Positions 18,408 through 26,392 of a stretch of DNA of 64,000 nt are shown here, piece by piece. The notes beneath the pieces were generated by a model, which worked only from the letters and a program-made list of their open reading frames with translations, did not search any database and had not been told where the DNA came from. A program made the position numbers and the translations under genes. The stretch is from a bacterium (GTDB lineage: Bacteria > Spirochaetota > Leptospiria > Leptospirales > Leptonemataceae), in assembly GCA_024742665.1 (NCBI GenBank), contig JANSYA010000007.1, positions 62,001 through 126,000 of the forward strand, read 5' to 3'. Numbering within the stretch: position 1 is the first letter of the stretch; every line of letters starts with the position of its first letter.

Positions 18408-20462
18408 TCAGCCCGCGGCGACGCTGGCCGACCAACCGAGCTCCGCGGCGCGGGCCTTCGCCATCGCTGGAATATCGGCGGCGATCAGATTGCGATGCAG
18501 GATCTGCACGCCCAGCAGGTGATTGATCACCGCGTCCAACTGGACTAGAGTCGCGGCTTCGGTATCCGCGTGATCGTGCAATTCGAACAGAGCCCGCACG
18601 CCGGCCGGGTCGAGCACTCCCGCGTCCGCGATCGCGGCATCGCTCAGATAGTCGTCGGCGAGAGTGCGCATGGCCTGCATTTTGGTTTCGTCCGTGTGGG
18701 CCGGCGGCGCCATGAAGGCGAATTTTTCGCGTTTGTAGAGCACTTCCGGAAGCAGGCCTTTCATCGCTTCGCGCAGAACGTACTTTTCAATGCGTCCTTT
18801 AATACGCAGTCGCGGCGGAATCGTCGTCGCCGCTTCGGCGAGATGATGATCGAGAAAGGCCGGTCGCGCTTCCATGGAGTTGGCCATGTCGACGCGATCG
18901 CCCCCCCAGGTTAAGATCTGACCTTCGAGCATCGTTTTGATCCAAACGTACTGGGCGATGTCAAGGGGATGGCGGTCTTTGAGCATCTTCGCGTCGAAGG
19001 TCGCCGCGATCGCCGCTCCAGGCGAATAGCCCTGAAGCTCGCCGCGCAAATCGCCCGCGAGCAAATCCGGAACGCGGCTTGAGGCCGCGAGCCAGGGCTG
19101 CAGACCCGAAGGCGTAAAGCCGCAGATCGCGTCGATGGCCGGATCAGTGGTTTCGTTTTCGGCGAGCATCGCCCCGCGAAAGAGCGCGTTCGATTCCTGT
19201 AGCATGCGCTCCCATTCCGCGCGCTCGTCGGCGGGCAGATGACCCAGGCCGTGCAAAAACATATCGCGCCGAAAGCCGGGGTAGCCCGCGAAGAGTTCGT
19301 CGGAGCCTTCGCCGGTTACGACGACTTTGTAGCCGGTGCTGTGCACGTGGCGGCTCATCAATAGCTTCGCCACGCCAAGGGTGTTATAAATCGTGCGTTC
19401 GGTGTGCCAGTGGGTTTCGACGAAGTTGTCGTACAGATGATTCGCATTCAGGCGCATGATGTCCTGATCGGCGCCGCAGGCTTCCGCCATCTCTGTGGCG
19501 ATGGCGCTTTCGTCGTAGTCGTCGTTGTCAAAGCCGATCGTAAAGGCTTTCACCGGATCCTGGCGACTGGCGCCGGAAAGCCCGATGATCGAACACGAAT
19601 CGATGCCTCCGGATAGATAGCAGCCCACGGGGACGTCTGCGACCAGGCGATGCTGCACGGCTTCGAGCAGCTTTTCGCGCACGAGTTCGATGTAGTGCTC
19701 TTCAGACTTCGCGGGAGAACCCGCGCCGGGGGCGGCGTCGCGGGCTTCGCGTTCTTCGCCGGTGGGAAAGTCCATATCCCAGTACGGTTTTTCCGTGATT
19801 TCGAAGCTGTTGTTCTTGCGTTTGATCGTAACGAGATAGCCCGGCTTGATCTGTTTGACGCCGGCGTAGGGCGTCGTGCCCGGCACGATCGTCTGCATCA
19901 ACTGGTGATAAACTCCGTCCGATGTGAACTTACGCGGAACTTCGGGGTGTGCGAAGACGACTTTGATTTCCGATCCGAAGACCAGGGTTTCGCCGGCGAC
20001 CGCGTAATACATGGGCTTGATACCGAAGCGGTCGCGAACCATGTAGAGCGTATCCGTTTCGCGATCGAAGAGCGAAAAGCCAAATTCGCCGCGGAGATGC
20101 GGGAGCGTGCCTTCGATTCCGTGCCTGGGAAATAAATGCAGAATGATTTCCGAATCGCTTTTCGTCGCGAAGCGATCGCCGCGGGCGGTTAAGTCGGCGC
20201 GAATGCGCTGGTAGTCGTAGAATTCGCCGTTGTGGGCGAGCAGCAGGCGACCGTCCTGCGAGATAAACGGTTGCTGGCCGCTGTCGCTCATGTCGATGAT
20301 CGATAGACGCGCGTGACTGAAACCGACTCCGCGATCCTGCATCGCCTTCCAGCCGAAGCCGTCAGGTCCGCGATGGTATTGAATCGCGGCCATGGCGACC
20401 AGAGTGTCGGGGTCGACCGGTCGATTCGGGTCGGCGTGTATATATCCTGCAATTCCACACAT
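18408..20462 (-). CDS. asnB: Asparagine synthase (glutamine-hydrolysing)
   Basis: AsnB makes asparagine from aspartate, ATP and glutamine-derived ammonia. The 684-residue product starts MCGIAGYI, giving Cys2 as the glutaminase nucleophile. The glutaminase domain runs to about residue 215 (AHNGEFYDYQ, RDRFGIKPMYY). The synthetase domain carries the PPi-loop CYLSGGIDS and a later KVVVTGEGSDELFAGYPGF. The C-terminus ends in a helical region with MEARPAFLDHHLAE. It is longer than E. coli AsnB (554 residues), as in the AsnB-2 type found beside surface-polysaccharide genes. Here it sits 113 bases after a nitrogen-salvage block, which suggests a nitrogen role. Confidence 0.93.
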   Translation of the reverse strand: MCGIAGYIHADPNRPVDPDTLVAMAAIQYHRGPDGFGWKAMQDRGVGFSHARLSIIDMSDSGQQPFISQDGRLLLAHNGEFYDYQRIRADLTARGDRFATKSDSEIILHLFPRHGIEGTLPHLRGEFGFSLFDRETDTLYMVRDRFGIKPMYYAVAGETLVFGSEIKVVFAHPEVPRKFTSDGVYHQLMQTIVPGTTPYAGVKQIKPGYLVTIKRKNNSFEITEKPYWDMDFPTGEEREARDAAPGAGSPAKSEEHYIELVREKLLEAVQHRLVADVPVGCYLSGGIDSCSIIGLSGASRQDPVKAFTIGFDNDDYDESAIATEMAEACGADQDIMRLNANHLYDNFVETHWHTERTIYNTLGVAKLLMSRHVHSTGYKVVVTGEGSDELFAGYPGFRRDMFLHGLGHLPADERAEWERMLQESNALFRGAMLAENETTDPAIDAICGFTPSGLQPWLAASSRVPDLLAGDLRGELQGYSPGAAIAATFDAKMLKDRHPLDIAQYVWIKTMLEGQILTWGGDRVDMANSMEARPAFLDHHLAEAATTIPPRLRIKGRIEKYVLREAMKGLLPEVLYKREKFAFMAPPAHTDETKMQAMRTLADDYLSDAAIADAGVLDPAGVRALFELHDHADTEAATLVQLDAVINHLLGVQILHRNLIAADIPAMAKARAAELGWSASVAAG

Positions 20463-20575
20463 AAAATCGTTCCGTTATTCCTTTTCGTAATTCACGACGA
20501 AAGCCGTGGCTTGACAGCGACTGCGCATGACTCAAGGCGCGAAATCGCCTGGTCCACAACTGGCGGCGCGCCCGC

Positions 20576-21340
20576 TCAGTCGGTCACCGTTACCCGGGCT
20601 TCTTCGCCTTTGCGTCCGAGCTGTGAGTTGATTTCCTGGACCGCGGCGTCGGTGGAAAGCACGCGGGCATAGCGATCCTTTAGTACCGCGATCGTAAAGT
20701 CCTGCAGTTCCTGAGTCACAGTGGTGCAGGCGTCGTCGATGATTGTGACGAGAAAGCCGAGATCGCTTGCATCGCGCACGGTGGTCGACACGCATTCGTT
20801 TGTATACACGCCGGTGACGAAGAGAGCGTCGATGCCCATATTTCTCAGTATGAATTCGAGATTCGTCGAAGTGAATACGCCGCTGGCGGTTTTATTGATA
20901 ATCAGTTCGTCGCCCTGCGGCGCGATTTCGACTAAAAACTCCGCTTCTTTCGAGCCGGGGGCGGCGTGCAGGCCCAGTCGTTTGTGGCCAGGGCTGCGAT
21001 CGCGACCGTCCCGGGTCAGAGACTGAATGCGGGTATGGATTACTTCCAGACCGTTGTTGCGAAAGCAGTCCTGCAGTCGACGCACATTCGGCAGCACATA
21101 GTCGTCGAGGCTGCCGAAATAATACTTTTGCGCTTCCGGCGGAACCCCCGAAGAAGCCGCGTCCGCGAAGACGCCGTAGCCGGGAGCCGCATCCAGATAC
21201 TGCATATCGATACAGAGCAGAGCCGCGTGCTGTCTGCGAATTGCATCCATGCGCTCCGGCACGTTGGCGATGGTTTCGCGATAGCTTTCCTGTAAGGGGT
21301 CGAGATTCTCGAATTCAGAGTTTTCGGTCTTCGCTTTCAT
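20576..21340 (-). CDS. Isochorismatase-family amidohydrolase (intact triad)
   Basis: This 254-residue cysteine hydrolase has the full Asp45 (LLCIDMQ), Lys150 (IINKTASGVF) and Cys183 (GVYTNECVSTTVRDA) triad. The family includes nicotinamidase, N-carbamoylsarcosine amidase, biuret hydrolase and RutB ureidoacrylate hydrolase. The RSPGHKRLGLHAAPGS insert before the Lys resembles the amidase/RutB side of the family. Its start is four bases from the M20 gene stop, so translation is probably coupled. Together with the M20 amidohydrolase, carbamoyltransferase and symporter it points to breakdown of a ureido or carbamoyl compound; the exact substrate is inferred only. Confidence 0.85.
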   Translation of the reverse strand: MKAKTENSEFENLDPLQESYRETIANVPERMDAIRRQHAALLCIDMQYLDAAPGYGVFADAASSGVPPEAQKYYFGSLDDYVLPNVRRLQDCFRNNGLEVIHTRIQSLTRDGRDRSPGHKRLGLHAAPGSKEAEFLVEIAPQGDELIINKTASGVFTSTNLEFILRNMGIDALFVTGVYTNECVSTTVRDASDLGFLVTIIDDACTTVTQELQDFTIAVLKDRYARVLSTDAAVQEINSQLGRKGEEARVTVTD

Positions 21341-21343
21341 AAA

Positions 21344-22594
21344 TTATTCAGCTTCGCTCAATTTTAGCAGCGTTTGCAGAGCGAGATTCGCTCCGGCTTC
21401 GATGTCTTCCCAGTGAGTCCACTCGGCGGGATTGTGACTGCGGCCGTCCTTGCTGGGCACGAATATCATGCCCATCGGCGCGACCCGGGCCATAATCTGC
21501 GCGTCGTGCACGGCGCCGCTCGGCATACGATGGCTGCGCAGACCCAGGGCCTCCGCCGCATCGGCCACGGTCTGGACGATCATTTCATCGCAGGCGACCG
21601 AACGCACCTGGCTTAATACGTCGAATTCAAACATTAAGTCGCGGCGTCGGGCGATCGCTGACAGCGCACGGCGAAAGGCGCCGCCCAGAGCTTCCAGCAC
21701 CTCTTCGGAAGTATCGCGGCAGTCTAACGAAAACTCCACGCGTCCCGGAACCGTATTCGCCGTGCCGGGAAAGAGATCGACCCGCCCGATCGTGGCGACT
21801 GAGTTGTCGCCGCCGTGTTCTTCTAAAATGCGCGGGATTTCGCCGGAAAATTCTGCCAGGCCGTGAAAGGCGTCGCGGCGCATATTCATCGGAGTAGTGC
21901 CGGCGTGATTCGCGTTGCCGATCAACCGAATCGACCACTTAAACAAACCGGTAATATGTTCGACCACTCCGACCTGATGGCCCAGGCGATCGAGCACGGG
22001 GCCCTGTTCAATGTGCAGTTCTAAGTACGATCGAATGCTCTCCGGCGAACGCCGCGCCTGCAGGGCGTCCATCGCGTTCAAGCCGTGGGCTTTCATCGCA
22101 TCGATTAAAGTTACCCCGCTCAAGTCCACGGCGTTGTGAATGCGTTCCGGAGTGATTTCGCCGGCCAGGGATTCCGAACCCAGCAGCCCGCCGAAGCGTC
22201 CTTCTTCGTCGCTGAAGGCGATCATTTCCAGGCCGTACTTTGTACGCGATCCCGCTTCGCGCATCGTACGCAGACATTCCAGGGCCGTCAGCACGCCCAG
22301 AGTGCCGTCGAGATGTCCGGCGGCGGGCACGCTGTCGATGTGCGATCCCATCAATATGCTGGGACGGTCGTCGCTCGCTCCCAGCTTGCCGAACTGGTTG
22401 GCCGCGCCGTCGCTCGCGTACTCTAAGCCGCCGTCGACGATGCGCGACTCCAGCCAGGCGCGGGCCTGCATGTCCGCGTCCGTAAAGGCCATGCGATAGA
22501 TGCCGCGGTCGTCGGAAGATTTTCCGATTTCCGCCAGGGCCAGAATATCCGCCTTAAGGCGCTGAAAGTTGATCTTAAGCTGTGTGCTTTGCAT
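21344..22594 (-). CDS. M20 amidohydrolase (allantoate / N-carbamoyl-amino acid hydrolase type)
   Basis: This 416-residue M20 zinc amidohydrolase is closest in motif pattern to AllC, beta-ureidopropionase and N-carbamoyl-L-amino acid hydrolases (HyuC). The metal ligands are visible: His85 and Asp87 in GSHIDSVP, Asp96 in GHLDGTLGV, Glu130-Glu131 in SDEEGRFGG, the His in LELHIEQGP, and the C-terminal KDGRSHNPAEWT. The dimerisation domain with GNANHAGTTPM is typical. It would release ammonia and CO2 from a carbamoyl group. It sits eight bases after the carbamoyltransferase stop in a tight minus-strand operon. Confidence 0.88.
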   Translation of the reverse strand: MQSTQLKINFQRLKADILALAEIGKSSDDRGIYRMAFTDADMQARAWLESRIVDGGLEYASDGAANQFGKLGASDDRPSILMGSHIDSVPAAGHLDGTLGVLTALECLRTMREAGSRTKYGLEMIAFSDEEGRFGGLLGSESLAGEITPERIHNAVDLSGVTLIDAMKAHGLNAMDALQARRSPESIRSYLELHIEQGPVLDRLGHQVGVVEHITGLFKWSIRLIGNANHAGTTPMNMRRDAFHGLAEFSGEIPRILEEHGGDNSVATIGRVDLFPGTANTVPGRVEFSLDCRDTSEEVLEALGGAFRRALSAIARRRDLMFEFDVLSQVRSVACDEMIVQTVADAAEALGLRSHRMPSGAVHDAQIMARVAPMGMIFVPSKDGRSHNPAEWTHWEDIEAGANLALQTLLKLSEAE

Positions 22595-22602
22595 ATTCGT
22601 CT

Positions 22603-23730
22603 TCAGATGGAATGATTGCGCGGAGCGGGGCCGCGTTTGCCTTCGGGGGCCGGCGCGTCCAGCACCTGGTTGATTCGCTGCACGAGGCAGGTCAACAGGG
22701 CCATGCGGACAAAAACCGCGCCCCGGGCCTGGGCGAAGTACCAGTTGTGGGGCGTTGGATCCAGACTCTCGTCGAGTTCGGCGCCGCGTGCCAGAGGATG
22801 CAGAATAATCGAGCCGGCTTTCAAGGCGCTCTGGCTCGACAGTTTCAGATCGCCGGTGAGGGTTTCATAGGTTTCGCCGACCCAGGCGATCGAGTTGATA
22901 TAGACGACGTCCAGCTCCGGCAGGACCTGCTTGAGTCCCTTCTCGACGCGCACTTTCAGTCCGGCCTGCTCCAGCTCTTCGCGCTGGCCGGGAGAGAAGA
23001 GATCGGAGCCAGGGTTGATGACGATGATTTCTTCGATGGCGGGCTGCAGCAGACTCAATAAAATCAGCAGGCTGCGAACGGTCCGCATGCGTCCCGGCGT
23101 GCCGATGATGCCGACCTTAATTCGATCCGCGGGCTCTGGATTGTCCGCCACCAGGCCGGGCCGCCACTTCAACAGAGTATATAAATCCGCCAGGGCCTGG
23201 GTGGGATGTTCGTCCACGCCGTTACCCGCGTTGATGATCGGAATGCGCAGACTCTCAAGCATATTATAGATCGAGTCTTCGTCATTGTCCCGCAGAACCA
23301 TCAGATCGCCGTAGTTGCTGAACATCTCGGCGACATCCTGTAGGCTTTCGCCTTTCGCCATGCCGGTCGTCGCCGGATCGGTAATCGACATGATGTCGCC
23401 GCCCAGTCGATGCCAGGCGCTTTCGAATGAGATGCGAGTGCGAGTGCTGGGCTCGTAGAATGCACTGATCATCAGTTTGCCGGCCAGGGGTTTGTACATC
23501 AGCATCGGCATGCATTCGTAGCTCGCCGCCACGCGACACAGCTGAATCAGGCTTTCGCGCGTGAACTGCCGCGCTGAGACAATGTGGTGATTGGCCAGAT
23601 CGGTCAGCGGCAGCGGGTCTTCCGCGAGAAAATCGAGCAGATCCTGGGGGCGTTCGATTCCGCGCACGCCGTCCCGGACGCTGACCGGCTGCAAAAGCAG
23701 AGGATGCAGGCGATTTCGATGCGAACTCAC
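22603..23730 (-). CDS. Divergent aspartate/ornithine carbamoyltransferase family protein
   Basis: This 375-residue transcarbamoylase has an intact carbamoyl-phosphate site: YEPSTRTRISFE (residues 92-103), the neighbouring-subunit loop GMAKGES (Lys126) and HPTQALADL (175-183). The second-substrate site differs from true aspartate carbamoyltransferase: the RVQKER segment is replaced by NSIAWVGE (about 279-286) and HPLPRVDE by HPLARGAE (311-318). It therefore probably uses a substrate other than aspartate, and in this degradative context it may run backwards to make carbamoyl phosphate, as in catabolic carbamoyltransferases. The GTG start at 23730 overlaps the stop of a 44-residue membrane peptide by three bases. 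Confidence 0.85.
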   Translation of the reverse strand: MSSHRNRLHPLLLQPVSVRDGVRGIERPQDLLDFLAEDPLPLTDLANHHIVSARQFTRESLIQLCRVAASYECMPMLMYKPLAGKLMISAFYEPSTRTRISFESAWHRLGGDIMSITDPATTGMAKGESLQDVAEMFSNYGDLMVLRDNDEDSIYNMLESLRIPIINAGNGVDEHPTQALADLYTLLKWRPGLVADNPEPADRIKVGIIGTPGRMRTVRSLLILLSLLQPAIEEIIVINPGSDLFSPGQREELEQAGLKVRVEKGLKQVLPELDVVYINSIAWVGETYETLTGDLKLSSQSALKAGSIILHPLARGAELDESLDPTPHNWYFAQARGAVFVRMALLTCLVQRINQVLDAPAPEGKRGPAPRNHSI

Positions 23731-23861
23731 CAGAGTTTGCCCCGGCGCCAGTCGCGCACGAACAGTATCAATAAAACAATCGGCGCGACAGTTGTAATCG
23801 CGAGAGCGATGCTGACCAGCACCGCCAGAGCGGTGGATGATACGATCGATGATAGAATCAT
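23727..23861 (-). CDS. 44-residue single-helix membrane peptide
   Basis: This short reading frame starts at ATG 23861, overlapping the symporter stop (ATGA), and ends in a TGA overlapping the GTG start of the carbamoyltransferase (GTGA). A strong GGGAGG ribosome site lies nine bases ahead. The product begins MILSSIVSSTALAV, contains one long hydrophobic helix (about residues 4-34) and ends RDWRRGKLW, a positive-inside tail. Small peptides like this follow some sodium:solute symporter genes and are thought to be accessory subunits. The double 4-base coupling is the main evidence that it is real; it was found by reading the gap between its neighbours. Confidence 0.75.
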   Translation of the reverse strand: MILSSIVSSTALAVLVSIALAITTVAPIVLLILFVRDWRRGKLW

Positions 23862-25276
23862 TGGTTCAAATCCTCCCAGCGAAAATCGCGCGGGGCCAGC
23901 CAGGTGCTGATCAAAACGACAAGCATTGATACCGCGGCGCCGACCAGGGCGGCCACATAAAAGCCGATCATATAATAGGCCAGCAATCCGATCCCGCTGC
24001 CCAGCAGCATCGCCGCCGTCGCACCGTGAGGATTGGTCCTGCGCCAGTAGAGTCCCGCGGCGATCGGCCAGATCGTGCTCGCCACGAAAGCGCCGGTTAA
24101 ATGCAGGATTTTGCCGAGGGTATCGATATTCGGCAGCGATAAAAGCCAGGTGAAGACGCCCAGGCCGACGATGATCCCGCTGCCGACCCGGCGCAGATGC
24201 TCGCGCGAAGCCTCGGGGTTCAGGTGTTTGCGGTATACGTCTTCAAGCAGTAGATCGCTCGTGGCCGCCAGTAAAGAGTCGAGACTTGAAGCGAGCGCGG
24301 CGAAGACGATAATGAAAACCAGAATCGCGCCGCCCGCTCCCAGCAGCTGCGCCGCGATCATCGGGCCGACCATGTCGGCGCGGGCCACGTTCAGGCCGAG
24401 GCCGGGCGCCGCCAGGGCGATGAAACCCGCCGCGATCGGAATCGGCGTCCAGAAGATGCCCGCCAGCAAATAGGCCTTAAAACCCACGCCCTTTTCAAAG
24501 GCGAAGGCGCGGCTCCACCACACATTCGAATGAAAGATTTCACCCATGCCGAAGAGGAGATTGTTAAACAAAAACATGATCGCCGCGGGCATTAACAAAT
24601 TCAAAAGCTCCGGCCGCTCGGCCGCCAGGCTCGCGTGAATTTCTTCGAATCCGATGCGGCTGATGGTCAGGCCGCCCAGAATGACGATGCCCACCATGAT
24701 GATGACGGTCTGGATAAAGTCGGTGCCGATTACGGCGCGCAGTCCGCCGAGCAGCGTATAAATCACGCAGATGGCCAGGATCACGCTCATGCCGAGATGG
24801 TAGGGCAGTCCGCTCAGGGCCTGGATCAATATGCCGCCGGCCATGCCGAGGCTGACCAGCCAGCCTAATGCATAAAAAAGTGAAATTAAGAGAAACACCC
24901 GCCAGGCGAAATTGCCGTAGCGCAGACGCATGAAATCGCCGCTGGTGTAGCCGGCCGGCATCAGTTCACGAATGCGTCTGGCCATCGGCGCGAATAAGAT
25001 CAGACCCACCGAACCCAGGCTGTAGCCGACCATGCCCCATATGCCGAGTTCGTAGGCGAACTGCGGAGCGACCATCGTCGTGCTCGCGGTGACCCAGGTC
25101 GCCATCGCCGTGGCGGTGCCGAGGGCCAGGCCGACTTTGCGACCGGCCAGCATGAACTCATCGAGACTGTCCTTTGAGCGCCGGCCCCACCACCAGCCGA
25201 GAAAGATCCACAGCACGCTGAAAGCCGCCAGCAGTCCGGCGGCAACATAAGGATCGAGAAAATTTTGCCCGCTCAC
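23858..25276 (-). CDS. Sodium:solute symporter family transporter
   Basis: This 472-residue SSS-type permease has about 13 membrane helices. It starts with a periplasmic N-terminus and helix 1 (YVAAGLLAAFSVLWIFLGWW), followed by DEFMLAGRKVGL, and contains the family regions MATWVTASTTMVAP, YTSGDFMRLRYGN and a FNNLLFGMGEIFHSNVWWSRAFAFEKG stretch split by helix 6-7. It would import a nitrogenous organic solute with Na+; the operon suggests a ureide, hydantoin or pyrimidine-like compound. The GTG start at 25276 overlaps the upstream gene's TGA by three bases. Confidence 0.9.
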   Translation of the reverse strand: MSGQNFLDPYVAAGLLAAFSVLWIFLGWWWGRRSKDSLDEFMLAGRKVGLALGTATAMATWVTASTTMVAPQFAYELGIWGMVGYSLGSVGLILFAPMARRIRELMPAGYTSGDFMRLRYGNFAWRVFLLISLFYALGWLVSLGMAGGILIQALSGLPYHLGMSVILAICVIYTLLGGLRAVIGTDFIQTVIIMVGIVILGGLTISRIGFEEIHASLAAERPELLNLLMPAAIMFLFNNLLFGMGEIFHSNVWWSRAFAFEKGVGFKAYLLAGIFWTPIPIAAGFIALAAPGLGLNVARADMVGPMIAAQLLGAGGAILVFIIVFAALASSLDSLLAATSDLLLEDVYRKHLNPEASREHLRRVGSGIIVGLGVFTWLLSLPNIDTLGKILHLTGAFVASTIWPIAAGLYWRRTNPHGATAAMLLGSGIGLLAYYMIGFYVAALVGAAVSMLVVLISTWLAPRDFRWEDLNQ

Positions 25277-25800
25277 GGCGCGCCTCCTGCGTCGCTTTTT
25301 CCGCGGTCCGCGTCGCCGCGCAGAATCAAAAACGCCGTCGCCAGAAAGACCACTCCGCCCAGTAATAAAAATGCAAAAGCGCGATTCAAAGGATGGTGCA
25401 CGACGCGCACAGTATGTACGGCGCTCCAGCTCTGGTCGTTGCGCGCATCGATCTTTCGCACGCGATAAAAATAATCCCCGTCGGCCTTGCCGCTGACGGT
25501 CGTGGCGGTTTCCGGTCCGCGATATATAAGGCGCGGGTTCGTGAAGTCGGCGTTTGTGCCTTCCTGGATTTCGAAGCGCGGCGTCGGATCGTCGTCGGCT
25601 TCAGCGTTCGCGGAGCTTTCCGGCATGCGCCAGTTCAAAGAAAAATAACCGGCGTTCGCCGATGCGGGCGGCTCGACGAATTCAGGCGCGTCGCCGGCGC
25701 CCTGGGCCCGGACCGGCGTCGCGGCCAGAGCGCAGCACAGTGCGACGCAGATCGCCCCCGCGTGGATTCGTTTGGAATAAGTGAAGATACCGGGCATCAT
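25273..25800 (-). CDS. Signal-peptide, FN3-like, single-helix membrane protein
   Basis: This 175-residue protein has a signal peptide (AICVALCCALAATPVRAQ) and a beta-sandwich domain of fibronectin type III appearance (residues 38-130: FSLNWRMPE, FEIQEGTNADF, DGDYFYRVRKIDA, QSWSAVHTVRV). One C-terminal membrane helix (about 138-160) precedes a short charged tail. It is likely anchored in the inner membrane with the domain outside. The stop overlaps the symporter's GTG start, so it may work with the transporter, for example as a substrate-capture or docking subunit; that role is inference. Confidence 0.75.
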   Translation of the reverse strand: MMPGIFTYSKRIHAGAICVALCCALAATPVRAQGAGDAPEFVEPPASANAGYFSLNWRMPESSANAEADDDPTPRFEIQEGTNADFTNPRLIYRGPETATTVSGKADGDYFYRVRKIDARNDQSWSAVHTVRVVHHPLNRAFAFLLLGGVVFLATAFLILRGDADRGKSDAGGAP

Positions 25801-25865
25801 ATGTTCTGGAGCATGCAGTCGAATCGAGGGGATCGGGCTGACGAATGAAGGGCCAATATTATTGC

Positions 25866-26171
25866 TTAAATCGAAATCATGGACTCGACGGGCATCACCA
25901 GGATTTCGCCGTCGCCCTGATTTTCGGTGCTCGCGGTTTCGCGAATCAAGCCCGTGACTTCCGATACGCGATCGTCTTCAACGACCATCATCACCATAAT
26001 ACGCGCGTCGAAGTCGACTTCGTATTCGGTGCCGCGATAGTTTTCCTGGGAGGTGTCCTGCCCGATTTCATGAACCTGGGTGAAGCGCAGTTCGGCGACT
26101 CCGGCTTCCAGGAGAGCGGCTTTAATTTCTTCCAGGCGAAATGGTTTGATAAAGGCTTCGATTTTTTTCAT
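25866..26171 (-). CDS. PII family signal protein (short C-terminus)
   Basis: PII proteins report nitrogen and energy status by binding 2-oxoglutarate and ATP/ADP and controlling transporters, GlnD/NtrB or other targets. From ATG 26171 the product is 101 residues: MKKIEAFIKPF start, T-loop QENYRGTEYEVDF with tyrosines at 45 and 50 (usual uridylylation site at the second), and GDGEILVMPVES at the end. It lacks the last ten or so residues with the RIRTGE nucleotide-binding arginines, and the usual Lys of TGKIGDGK is replaced (TENQGDGE). It stands at the head of the symporter-amidase block, 65 bases upstream, so it may sense nitrogen for that block. Confidence 0.85.
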   Translation of the reverse strand: MKKIEAFIKPFRLEEIKAALLEAGVAELRFTQVHEIGQDTSQENYRGTEYEVDFDARIMVMMVVEDDRVSEVTGLIRETASTENQGDGEILVMPVESMISI

Positions 26172-26352
26172 CGCTGTTTCTGGACCGTATTCGAATGGGA
26201 ACGACAAAAACCAGAAACGGTCGGAAGGGACCACAGGATTGACCGGAGACTTGCGAAATCGCTTAATTTCCAGGCAGCAGACTTGAATCGTTGGGATTAC
26301 ACGACGAAAAACGGCGAGGGACATTTCAGACCACTCGCCGATTCTGTCAATG

Positions 26353-26387
26353 AAAAGGTCCGGGGTAGCATTTCGGAGCCCCGGACC
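26353..26387 (-). terminator. Rho-independent terminator of the phosphatase paralogue
   Basis: Arms GGTCCGGGG and CCCCGGACC (9 perfect pairs, 13-base loop) are followed on the minus strand by TTTTC. The element begins six bases after the stop of the 997-residue phosphatase gene. Confidence 0.85.
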
Positions 26388-26392
26388 TCGGT

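Noticed and set aside
23859..23880. TTGGTTCAAATCCTCCCAGC resembles a tRNA T-arm and acceptor end.
   Set aside because: It is the end of the symporter gene and the ribosome site of the 44-residue peptide read on the other strand; no anticodon or D-arm can be folded around it.
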